A stretch of 64,000 nt of DNA from contig OZ022260.1 in assembly GCA_963978905.1 (NCBI GenBank), positions 45,281,551 to 45,345,550 on the forward strand, in the 5' to 3' direction. The first letter of the stretch is position 1. Every line of letters begins with the position of its first letter. The notes under the pieces were generated by a model. The model ran no database searches. It saw only the letters and a list, made by a program, of their open reading frames with translations, and had not been told where the DNA came from. Source of the stretch: Trichostrongylus colubriformis (lineage: Eukaryota > Nematoda > Chromadorea > Rhabditida > Trichostrongylidae). This document shows, piece after piece, positions 35,720 through 46,357 of this stretch. The translations under genes were made by a program, and so were the position numbers.

Positions 35720-36680
35720 TGATCACTCGATCAGGAGCGGCACTTCTTTCTTGTTCTCCCTAGCATTAGTTGCATGCCGTTGCGGATTCCGGGTCCATAT
35801 ACTTGCCGATCGTCGTCATTTTCTTCTATCTGAGGCATCCTCTGCCATGACTTCCACTTTTGGAGGTCGGTCTTGATGACTTCCCTCCACCGTTTCTCTG
35901 GGCTCCTCACATCGCTTGTCGAATACCTCAAACTAGACGCCTTTATGTCTGGGTGGCCTGCTGGCGTTCTCAGCACGGCCCATACCATCTTAACCACTGC
36001 TCCCTTAACTTCAACTGGACAGGAGCCGTTTGCATGTCCACTCTATCGTCTTCGTTCCTTATCCTGTCCAGCCGCGTTCAACCGAGCGCCCATCTCAGCA
36101 TTCTCTTTTAGGCGGAGGTAACTGTTCCTCGTGATTCTCTGTTGTGGGAGAGCACTCGCCGTGGGACTCATCACCGATCGATATACCTTGCCCTTCAAGA
36201 TCCTGGAACACCGTTGATGGCAGAGAATTCCTATGAATTCCCTCCATTTCAGTCATGCCGTGTTTATTTGAGCTCCGAGAACTAGGTCGTCCGTACCCTC
36301 TGCGCTATAAAACAATCCAAGTGTCGGAAGCTCTCAACCTTTTCGATGATTTCTGCGCGGCGGTCCCGATGGACTTCGTGCCGTTCTCGGCGCTTAGAAA
36401 TTTGGTCTATCTAACGCTCAGTCGGAGGCCATTCTCTGCCAGCCTTACATACCATCTCTCACCTTCGCCTAAAGTTCTTTTTCAGAGTACGCCATAAGAG
36501 CAATGTCGCCAACGCATAGGATGGTCTCAGTAGTCTTGCTACAAGGTCTTTCAGCATGCCATGCACGGTGAGCAGGGGGAGGAACGTCTCAGAGCGGCAC
36601 TTGGTGTAGCCGAGGTTTTTAGGTGGAATCTTCACAACGTTTCGACCTTCTGTCGTTTTCAAAGGCCTAAACATGGCTTA
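35720..36680 (-). pseudogene. RTE-like LINE reverse transcriptase, decayed 3' end
   Basis: Read on the minus strand, several frames in succession resemble the C-terminal half of nematode RTE-type reverse transcriptases. A degraded catalytic box (GDIALMAYS instead of xADDIAL) lies near 36515. Next is LKWREFIGILC near 36230, then KVYRSV near 36190. The tail segment with VRSPEKRWREVIKTDLQKW lies in 35731-35997. Stops and frameshifts interrupt it and the second catalytic Asp region is altered, so it is inactive. The 5' part is absent, as expected for a truncated LINE copy. Confidence 0.7.
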
Positions 36681-37029
36681 GGGCTTGAGAAATGCACACT
36701 ATCCCACCAAACACCTCATCCCCCCTAGCATTTCTGACATCGTGTCAAAAGCACCCGCAGAAACTCAGAAGCCTTGTATTCCACCGCTATAGTGCAGCAA
36801 CGCTACACTCGATTAGTCATTAGTAGCGAATGAATGTTACTTGTTGTCCTTTGGAGGACATGCACATTCGCTTATCACAGTAACTCGCAATGATGCATAT
36901 ATGGATGAGGCCACTAGGACTTCTGGCTGAAATCCAGAATGCTTCCAGCGTTTCTCTAGAGGAAATCTCTGCCTCATGGATCAGCATCTTGCACTTGACA
37001 TCAAAATCAATGCCGTTATGCCATTCAAT

Positions 37030-37314
37030 TCAGTGTTTCCCTAACGGTGTCAACACATTACTGCGCTGTTTTCCAACTAGATGTTCTTTAATTCGCACTG
37101 ATAACATTCTCCCTGTTTCCCCTATGTATGTTGAATTACAAGTCCTGCATTCTATCTGATAAATTACGCCTGCTAGGACGCAATCCCCAAGTTTACCGTT
37201 AGGACATGTAGCACAATTCTCCGACAAGCACTCTCTATCGTAGAGTCTGTTCCTCACAAGTTGCCGTCTGATGTTACCATATGGGATGTTGACCAGCGCA
37301 ACATCATCAAGCAA
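37030..37314 (-). pseudogene. GIY-YIG endonuclease fragment (Penelope-like, left arm)
   Basis: The frame of 94 codons reads CATCPNGKLGDC, then GVIYQIEC and STYIGETGRMLSVRIKEHL, the GIY-YIG core with its conserved Arg and following Glu-His. It has a Cys-rich linker typical of Penelope-like elements. It is only the C-terminal domain; its polymerase is not attached in this orientation. Confidence 0.8.
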
Positions 37315-37949
37315 CTGTGCTCGAACAAATCCACGGAAATCCGGGTCTCTGTTAGCGATAAAGGCGGAGAGCTTGTTGTTATGTCACAATCATTAGATCG
37401 TGAAATAACAGAACTTCATCTGCGGGATGCATCAACATACCGACCTGCAACAGCAAAGGAATTTTCGACCCAATGCAGGCGTCTCAACCACATCTGCATG
37501 AGAGAAGGAAATCTGCGGGTCTCGACGAAAAGTTCCTTTGTAGACTCAAGATTGATTCTTCAAGCTGTCCGGTTTTTGCAGCTTGGTGAAAACCCACAAT
37601 CTTGCACCTAACGATTTGCTGTCTACAGCTGACACCTATAAGATGAGACCAATCATTACTTGCGTAGGTGGACCAACCGACCGAATTTCATGGTTTTTGA
37701 ACTGCATAGGAAGCCAATTGCTGTTCATATTCCCTTTCACCTGACCAACACAAACCAATTCCTTGAACAAGTACGTAGCTTACGCTTTGATTCAACTTGT
37801 GTAATGGAGCCATTCGACGTCACCTCGCTTTACACCAACGTCCAAAATAATCAAGCCCTACAATCTCTGTCCGAAATGCTGGATAGGCATGCAGACGCCA
37901 TTGATACTTTTGGACTAGGCAAAGCTCACATCATGACTCTCACCAAGGA

Positions 37950-38150
37950 ATGCTTGGGTTGTACTATTTTTCAAATGGTCGGGAACATATTGGGGATTGC
38001 GTCCTAGCAGGCGTAATTTATGAGATAGAATACAGGGCCTGTACTTCAACATACATAGGGGAAACAGGGATAATATTATCAGTGCGAATTAAAGAACACC
38101 TAGTTGGAAAACAGCGCAGTAATGTGTTGACATCATTAGGGAAACACTGA
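37950..38150 (+). pseudogene. GIY-YIG endonuclease fragment (Penelope-like, right arm)
   Basis: This is an inverted counterpart of 37030-37314 with the same YIGET core and IKEHLVGKQRSN tail. The upstream RT frame breaks off at about 38007 and is fused to this part by a deletion. Confidence 0.75.
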
Positions 38151-38544
38151 ATTGAATGGCATAACGGCATTGATTTTGATATCAAGTGCAAATGCTGATC
38201 CATGAGGCAGAGATTTCCTCTAGAGAAGCGCTGGAAACATTCTGGATTTCAGTCAGAAGTCCTAGAATGAACAATAGAAATGAGTGCGTCAATAACAAGA
38301 GATCTCATACCATATATGCATCATTGCGAGTTACTGTGATAAGGCGCGGCGCTGTTGTGTGTATTTGCATCACATTCGCATCAACACACTGGCGTTCAGA
38401 GTTGTCCGCTGTAGAGATGTCATTTGTTGTCTCGCAGAGTGTATTTATTTATTGGTGATGATGTGAAATAAATGAACAACACACAGCAAGAAACAAGTAA
38501 AACAATTAAATGAATAATAAGCGAAAGCGTCATATTCCTCATTT

Positions 38545-38830
38545 TTACTCGAAGCTCACTCCGGAAAATAGATGCTGTCGTATTTCCAAGCATTCCCTGT
38601 GTTTACATGGCAACATGCCAACGGAAACTAGTACAGACTACCCGCCTCTTGACGGAAAGGTCGTCCGCGTCAAGAATCAACAGGGGGAAGGAGGTCCTAT
38701 TTCTCGGGTATTTAACCATGAGCAATTTTTTTCTCCTCTGTCCTGATACTGAGCATCTCGACCTTCACATTCACTACTTCTTTCACTTTTCGTCTGGATT
38801 CCCTCTAATGCTGCCTCAAAGATGTACCTT
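38545..38830 (+). repeat. repeat family R1, partial copy 2
   Basis: It begins at AAGCTCACTCCGGAAAATAG and runs to the CTGCCT tail, matching the 3' half of the copies at 9713 and 45003. Confidence 0.7.
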
Positions 38831-39773
38831 ATGGCCCAGGAGTATCCTGGTTAAATATATTAATTCTATGAAGCTCCCTTGGGCGCAGCATTCATTTTCA
38901 TGCCTCCTAATAAGAGCCCCGATAAGCAACTAGTGGCGAACTTAGATACCATGTGGTGGATCCGCCCACAATATCCCGTATACTAACCCATTGTGACGTA
39001 CATATTGATGATGTTCTCGTACGGAACGTGATAAAAAATCTCTGCTACACGTGCTCAGTTACTCAGTGATCACCAGCTAGCGTGAACTGCTGAACTGCAC
39101 ATGTCCTCCACAGTGCTTCACCTTTTACTCCTTAACACTCCATAGCTCACAAAAATAGGCTTCACAAGAGTGAAGCAAGCTAAGATGAGGTTAATCTCCA
39201 ACGACTTGGAAACTTTCCTGGAAAAAATATGCTGTACCTTATATAAAGTATTCTGTGGAGTAGCTGATTTACAATTTTTATTGTGGAATAAGTAGGTGGT
39301 TCATCGATCATGGATCTGTAGAATAAAGTGGTCGCAACGGGAAGAAACACCCAGAAGACTCAGTTCTAACCAACACCGCAATGAATTCAATTTTTCATGA
39401 ATCTGTTGATGGATACCTATGTAAGTCTATAGATAGCAAGTGATTACAAATATGAAGAGCAGACTTGCAAAATGTCGCTCCGAAGCGAGTTAGAACGGAT
39501 GGAAGTTTGCATCGGATGACTCACTAGCGAGGTTTTTGCCTTGGAACAAACCATGCACGCTTTTACCCCTTTCAATCGACGATCGCGGTAGCTCAGTGGC
39601 AACGCTGACGCTTTATAGGCGGTGTGTGAGAGATTTTTCCCACGCTTATAAGGTCATACGAGGTGCCCCGCCACACAAACTCAATCTTCCCCCAACTCAC
39701 TTTGAAGACAGTAATCTTCTCCTAACTTACTTTAAAGACAATAATCTTCCCCTAACTCACTTTAAAGGCACTG
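38831..39773. other. no gene recognised
   Basis: A TAGCTCAGTGG string near 39590 resembles a tRNA D-arm, but no matching T-arm and acceptor stem could be paired. Confidence 0.4.
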
Positions 39774-39960
39774 ATAGGAGTAACTTGGGTGGTAAGGAAC
39801 CCCAAAGATGTCATGCAGACAACTAGGGATCCAGGAAGCCTGTCTCCGGCAAATTCTCCCGCACAAAAAGCGCCCTTGATCTGTGGCGGGAACAGCCCTT
39901 TTTGCTCTAGCCGCCTTTCTTGGCTCGGTCCGCCTCCCAGGGTCGACTTTGCCAAGGAAT
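39774..39960 (+). repeat. repeat family R1, partial copy 3 (5' part)
   Basis: It shares the GTGGCGGGA and TTTCTTGGCTCGGTCCGCCT text with the inverted copy at 56100-56320 and the head of the copy at 45003. Confidence 0.55.
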
Positions 39961-42900
39961 GACTGAGGTTTAGAGTAATGAGTACTATAGCAGAATGATA
40001 CCTATAGGGTGAAAGCGCCCAGTGGTCAGTATCAAAGATTGAAATAAATGATGCATCTGAAGTACCCACACCATTACCATCGCCTTTAATGTGTCTTTTT
40101 TGACGTTATGCAGTCCTCTTCACGACAGCTTGTTTAATAGCGTGAAGGTGAATTTAGTTTAGCTTTGTAAAACAAAGAAATGTACTTCACACACGACAGG
40201 TGCCTGTACTCTTCGAAACCGATGGTCTGGTTGTAATCCTTTGTAAATAATAAACTGGTTGTACGAGTATGTTGAAAGGGCATCCCGAGTATTTCAAAGA
40301 CTTTTCTATGCGTAGTAACCAAACAAAGGGCTATTTAAATAATCGACACTTGTGAGCATGAAGCTTCATCTACACGGCTTCTAATATTATGCTTCCGTAT
40401 GTAGGAGAGGAGTCAGTGCGACTGGCCTCGAATTTCCACAAACTGCAACGCCTAGTGATAGGGCGCCTATTGCAATTTATGAAATAACACCACATTTTTT
40501 TGAATTTTCGATTATGTAAAACCTTCTATTCTGCAACTGTGGAAAGCATCTGTATCATCAGTTCTACGAATGTTTCCACTAAGAAAGTCATTTAAGTTTG
40601 TTGTTATAGCAATTGTATCCTGGAACGTCTGCCTCGCAACACGTTAATCAGCTGAAAAGCACGTCAATCGCGGCCTTGGAATGACCGAAAAGAAAGGAGT
40701 TTAGTATATAAAGACCAGTACGAATTTTTTTCACAGCTCTGGCTGAGATTTCTCGAGGCCCACGTTGGCATCTATTACCACTTGAGCAGCACAGGAGATA
40801 TTTTATTGAACGTGACAAAATCTGTGCTTGGAATTATTCCCCTTTCAACAAAACGGATTTAGGATCTGTTTACGACGCCTTTGTAGTAGTAGATGTTCTT
40901 GTAATTGTAGTCAAGATATTCTCGGAAACCCAACGCCGAGTTGTACTCAGTAGCTGTGCATCCTCTTTATTAACAGCCACTTCATTGATTGGTTTAGAAA
41001 AAATTGGTTTGAGCTGGTTGAATAACTATGGAACTTGTTAAGGAGAAAAGGGTCTACTGGTAATGACTCAAAATTGAGATCAGTCGGCAGCCCCTATGTG
41101 CTCACCGTCGCTGTTGCAGCAAAAACGTAAATGAAGTCGTTGCGCCACGCTTTGCGCTGTTAAGGAGAAAAGGGCTGTAGCCATCCAGAGGCATGTTCAT
41201 GGCTCCCCGAACCATCAGCCTTGCGCAGATCTGCTTACGTAATGGCGAAAATTACTTTAAGTTTCTGGAAGCGCAGCAGTAGCCACAAATGCACTACAAA
41301 TTGTCACTTAGTTTGATTGATTGAAGGCGCATTTCGCACTAACTCTGAATGTGTTATCACGTTCAGCAATGAAAACAGGGAGTGCTGAGTAGCTAGCCGA
41401 ACAAGAAAAAAAGGAAAAATAGAGGAAAACTGGGTCAAACGCTCAAAATCGAGCTTCTTCGCTACCTTCAGTTTCTACTACTGCACGATGCAGGAGTTCA
41501 TGAAAGCACTCACCGACAAAGTCAGGCAAAAAAAGCGGAAAAGCCCCAAAGTGGGGTTGGGGGTGAGAGGAGAGGAGCGAGCGAGTGGCACGTGGTTGCA
41601 CTGTTTCCACTAATCACGCTCACCGGGACGGTACCTGCTGTCTGGTCGCGATTTGAGTGGCCGTTGTGTCCTATAGAGACTAACCATCTGCGTGATAAAG
41701 AGTAAACCTTCCCCGCTGACATAGCTATCTACATCATTATACGCACTTACTGAACTACTCTAATTATCTCCATTTTTGTCTGAACTGTTCGACGACCAGA
41801 CAAGCATTTCATGAACTACAAGAGCGTGCATGGTCGCTCTACACGCTGCGAAATTTGTAGGGAAAGTTCCTGGATCTGCCGAGGTTTATACCGTCCAACA
41901 TCGCTCTGCCGCGCTAAGCGCCGATAGGGGTGGTAATATAGGTTGGTTTGGAGGTGTGCGTGGACACAAACTGTCTGGACGAAGAAATCTCAAGACCCTT
42001 ACTCCTCAACAGGAAGCACTAAGGCGCAGCGCCACAAAGCAGGTCACAAACGCGGTTTGTGGACTCGTCAGTTTTCCAAAACTGAAGAATTGTGTTCTGT
42101 GAGAAATGCTAGAGCGATTCACTTTTTTTTAGATGAATTCCGCAGCTCCCAACCTGCCGATGATCGATGGTGCACCAGTCGGTCAACTGTTTTTGTCGGT
42201 TAACGAATAAATTTGCGCAAACTTTATAATGCCGAAAGTCACCGAAGAACGGTCGGGAACCAATGCACAAATTGGATTACTGAAGAACTAGTACTTCTTA
42301 CTAAACATGATCGGAAGTACATCCGCCAGTGCTATTACGCAGGTACGGTCACGCTGGTTTGCTTTTTGGTAAACAGTTCTCTTTGAAATTGTGAGAAATC
42401 TCATTAATTAAGTACTCCACGCTCATCCAATGGGGTTCTTCCGACTTTTTCAAAAAAAATTTTGTTTTGTGCCATAGGGTAAGCATGATAATTTTATAAC
42501 ATTTTACAAAGCGCTACTTGTGTGCTACGATTGTCATCGCAACACCTTCTGACGAATCGTCGACTGTAAAGAGGCAAATATGGTTTACATCATATTTTCC
42601 TGCCTTGCTTCCATTTTCTGTTTCCGATCGTAGTTTGCTCCTAATCTGTTATGGCCTGCTCCTTACTTCTACTACTGGTGTACTGCTATTCTAGATCACT
42701 GTTTTTTGGTTTATTAATACTGTGAGGTCCGGCTGCATTCCAGCCTCGATTTGATTACATTTAGTTTTGATTACTCTTTCTATGGCTTGCATGCAGCCCA
42801 CTGCTTTCCTCTTAATTTTTCTTAGTGGACCTGGAATCAGATTGTTAGGGGTAGGGAATACCTAATAGCCGAGAATCTGGTTCCATGGTTCGACTTGCGC

Positions 42901-43434
42901 CCTAGTGCTCATGTCGAGTGGTGTTATCCCTAGCCCCACCCACCCTGTTCTTTCGCATATAACCATGTATACATACATATAAGCAGGAGTGCATGGTATT
43001 CTCGTGGACCCGGAATTGGTGATCTTTATCTGCTTTTACTAGTTGTTACATTGGCTTGGAAGGAACCTACCTCCAGTAGCTGTGGATCAAATTCTGTTTC
43101 CTTTATCTGGTCTATCTCAGGGGCCTCGACACTCTCCTATCCTTTTTCTCTCTCCTTGCGTTCTCTTGTAGTTTTGAGTCTTTAGTGGTGTTATTTCTTT
43201 TCTTTGGTCTTGTTTTGTGTTTAGTTTCTTCCATTTGGTTATCTGCTACGTTGCGTTTGACTATGCCATCTTCCCTTACTTGGGCACAATCGTGTAAGTG
43301 TATTTTCAAATAAATAAAATGAAAAAATCCTCATCATTGACGTTCCACGTGAAGGCTTGGAGGCCCATACCTTACAGCTCAAGTAAGTGCGCAGACGACT
43401 CTCTGAATACACGCAGATTCCGTTGTAGGTTATA
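39961..43434. other. no gene confirmed; possible Tc3-like remnant at 41840-42200
   Basis: The plus-strand text around 41960-42100 (SGRRNLKTLTPQQEALRRSA) loosely resembles the DNA-binding part of Tc3-type transposases. It lacks a catalytic region and terminal repeats. Nothing else is recognised. Confidence 0.3.
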
Positions 43435-44070
43435 TTGGGTAGTCTGAAAAGACTTTTCGCATCATCTCTTCTGTACATACCCATGTAGTACAAGTCCCCA
43501 CGCATCTATAAGTATCATTGTCTTCCATCTCCCGAATAACCTTTTTCGACAAAATAAACATATCAAAGGTCAACCTCATTTTCAATACAAGAATTTTTCT
43601 TTGGATGGCGTTAGACAGGGAAGGGAAAAGGTGATAATCCGATGGAGCGAGATCAGGGCTATAAGGTGGATGGGGCAGCAATTTTTATCCAAGCTCGAGA
43701 ATTTTTTGGCGAGTCACTTTTTCAATAGTGGGAAGACTTGCCAAAAAATTGCCTCGTCAAAAAATTCTTGAGCTTGGATAAAAATTGCTGCCCCATCCAC
43801 CTTATAGCCCTGATCCTGCTCCATCGGATTATCACCTTCTCCTTCCCCTGTCTAACGCCATTCAAAGGAAAATTTTTGTTTTGAAAATGAGGTTGGCCTT
43901 TGATATGTTTATTTTGTGGAAAAAGGTTATCCGGGAGATGGAAGACAATGATACCTATAGATGCGTGGGGACTTGTTCTACATGTGTATGTATAGAAGAG
44001 ATTGCTGGAAAGCAGTTTGGAGGGAAAAAGCGGTATTTAAAAATACGGGAAGACTTTTTAGACTACCCAA
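43435..44070. mobile_element. fold-back element of two head-to-head mariner 3' halves
   Basis: TA flanks both ends (43433-43434 and 44071-44072). Ends reading TTGGGTAGTCT face each other. The arms 43435-43713 and 43756-44070 are imperfect inverted copies of one another. Each encodes the end of a mariner transposase, with PYSPDLAPSDYHLF (left arm, minus strand) and PYSPDPAPSDYHL (right arm, plus strand), the region of the third catalytic Asp. The N-terminal half is absent from both. It is a non-autonomous element that could still be mobilised through its ends. Confidence 0.85.
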
Positions 44071-45002
44071 TAATCAATGATTCCTTAGGATGATTTCCAC
44101 TTTCTCACCGATACGTGCACCATTTCTTCGAAAATCTCTTCATTACGCTCGTTCAATCTTATGCAAACATTTTTATGCCCCTCTCATTTTACAAAAAGCA
44201 ATGTCGATCGAAATCAAACACCAGGAATGGCGAATTCGAACATCACAAGAATATTCATGACTATGTACACTTCTGTTACATGTATCAGCTACTTCCTATG
44301 CAAAGCACCTCTACCCGACCTGTCTGCTGCTTGATCCGCTCCCCGTCGCCGCACTTCCTCTTTGCCACCCAGCCAGCAGTCCGCGATACTTTCAAAAATT
44401 CTATTGGTTTTTTTATTTTTCCTATCCCGGAGTTCCCTTCTGTTTGCATTTTTTTTTGCAGCTTACCAAAGCTTCCAATTATATCAGGCTCACGTGCAAG
44501 TGATTTATAAAATTTTAGCAAGGCATATGCCTTGAAATGTATTGCTTCAGAAGCATGTACCATCGATATGGTGTTTTCATTCGACAGGGCTTCCGGAATT
44601 TCATTAATAATCCACAGGTGTGTTTCAATTTCTTTTCAATCAAACCGTGACAGGACGACGTTTTGAAATCTCTTTGTGTGACCATACTCATGAAGCTAAC
44701 AGCTGTTGTCCTTGAGCGTTTGACCACTCTAATACGAAGAGCCCATTGGGAGCATTCAAAATATTGAATTTTCTGTTGCGAAAAAAAGCCTCTTTCTTAA
44801 TCAAAGCTGTCTGGCGTTTATAATTATTGTAAAGAGTAAGTATAGCGTCAACAAAAACTATTAAGCTCTTTTCTGGCTTGACTGCGAAGAACCCTACACC
44901 GTCCCCCCGCAATTAGAATTAATCTGCACTGCAAGGAGAGGAACTGCTTGGGATCGTTTATAGAAAAAGATGATGAATGGTTTCTGTTTTAAATACAGCA
45001 TC
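44071..45002. other. no gene recognised
   Basis: Short frames only; no splice or domain support. Confidence 0.5.
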
Positions 45003-45545
45003 AGGGGTAATGTGGTTATCAAGAAATTCCTAAAAGAAGTCACTTACATAGGAACTATGAGCCTAAGAAGGCTATCTGTGGCGAAATCCCGGTGAAAAAG
45101 CGCGCCACCGAGCTGTAGAAACAGCGCAACGGATAGGAGCTGCTGCCTTTCGATAATCGACCCCGCCTCCAAGCGACGTGACTCCTGGTTGGCTACGATG
45201 AGAGCGGCCGAGGATATGTGGTGAGATCGAAGGTATCGCTTTCGCAATTTTAACCTGAAGCTCACTCCAGGAAAAAGATACTGTCGTATTTCCAAATATT
45301 CCCTTGCGTTTACTTGGCAGCATGCCAATGGAAATTTCGTTCGGAGTATCCGCCGCTCGCCGGAAAGGTCGTTCGCGTTGAAGATCAACGAGAGGAGGGA
45401 GTCCTATTTCTCGCGTTTTTGGTCATTCCATCCGTTTCTTCTCCACTGTCCTCTTACTGGGCATCTCGACTTTCAGATTCACTACTTCTTTTACTTTCCG
45501 TCCGAATTTCCCCTAATGCTGCCTTCAACTAACAGGGTCTCCTCG
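45003..45545 (+). repeat. repeat family R1, copy 4 (uninterrupted)
   Basis: This is the most complete copy, collinear with 9713-10307 and 58203-58745. At about 45130 it shows GCGCAACGG, the unoccupied counterpart of the MITE target GCGTAACGG at 9837. Confidence 0.8.
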
Positions 45546-46257
45546 TTCGCGCTAACTCCGCGCTACTCGTGAAAACGATACAGTCGAAGTTCATCTTGAA
45601 AAACCGTCATTTATACCGCGGACGTAAGGACTAGAGCAACCTGAATGAGTTGTTGAATAATATCAGTTGCCCTTTTTTGTGTACCCCACGCGATATTCCT
45701 GGAAGCTTTGAAGGAATTTCGGGAAAATGTGGCAAGAATTACCGCATAACCTTATGTGTGTTTCATATGATAACCACTTTGTTATGACTGATTGATTTGC
45801 TCTTTGATTGGAACTTGATTCACCCCTCTCAATGAAGCGTTCCCGGCGTAGCAGGGTTTGAGTGGACCAAGAGCCCCTCAGTTCCAACCTTCGCGTATGA
45901 CACCGGGACCTGGTGCTCTTAAGTGCTCGGCTAGATGCCGACGTAATCTTTTTGTTAATCACAGATTTGTTTCTGAGAATAAAATAGTTAACCGAATCCA
46001 CAGCTATTAGAGCAGGCGTTCCTGCTTCATCGCAGCCACTACGGCTTTCTCCTCTCAAGGGCTTTCTATGAAAAATTGAACACTTACTAATTAGGCCGTC
46101 GTGCTCGGTGATGTGCTATCTTGGTTTTTGAAAACGATTACTCGCTATATTGTCGTTTTCCGTGTCATTGATTCATTGATTTACACCATCGTGAGATTTT
46201 CATGTGGGGTGAGGTACGGTATCCATGAAGCACTTCTTATCTGCACCCCAATTCGGA
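45546..46257. other. no gene confirmed
   Basis: A 131-codon minus-strand frame (45663-46058) has a segment VNYFILRNKSVINKKI that vaguely recalls LINE endonuclease domains. It is too weak to call. Confidence 0.3.
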
Positions 46258-46357
46258 GCGCCTGATTGGGCTTGGCCTGCGGAATTGGGTGAAAGTGCAT
46301 CAAACTCTCCCACTCTCGCCACTCACCCATGTCCGTAGGTCACGCCCTGCCGGGCGC
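46258..46357. mobile_element. short palindromic MITE family M3, copy 1
   Basis: Imperfect inverted ends start GCGCCTGAT and pair with GGGCGC, containing GGGC-TGRCCTRCGGA text. A related hairpin element is at 49117-49250. Confidence 0.65.

Larger units (their letters stand above)
36872..38343 (+). mobile_element. rearranged Penelope-like element with inverted GIY-YIG arms
   Basis: On the plus strand, 37261-37611 and 37660-38007 carry degraded Penelope-type reverse transcriptase text, including SDKGGELVV and FDVTSLYTNV. A jump at about 37990 goes to the GIY-YIG endonuclease end, where YIGETG is near 38055. The same endonuclease-plus-3'-end segment occurs inverted at 36872-37191, so the unit is flanked by roughly 320-350-bp inverted arms. 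Most of the RT catalytic region is deleted and frames are broken. Penelope-like elements often leave truncated or inverted partial copies, which could explain this layout. Confidence 0.8.

Noticed and set aside
39586..39660. Possible tRNA gene (TAGCTCAGTGG)
   Set aside because: The D-arm-like string has no convincing T-arm or acceptor stem.
41840..42200. Possible Tc3-like transposase N-terminus
   Set aside because: The similarity is short, with no terminal repeats and no DDE region.
45663..46058. Possible LINE endonuclease fragment
   Set aside because: One short segment of loose similarity without catalytic residues.
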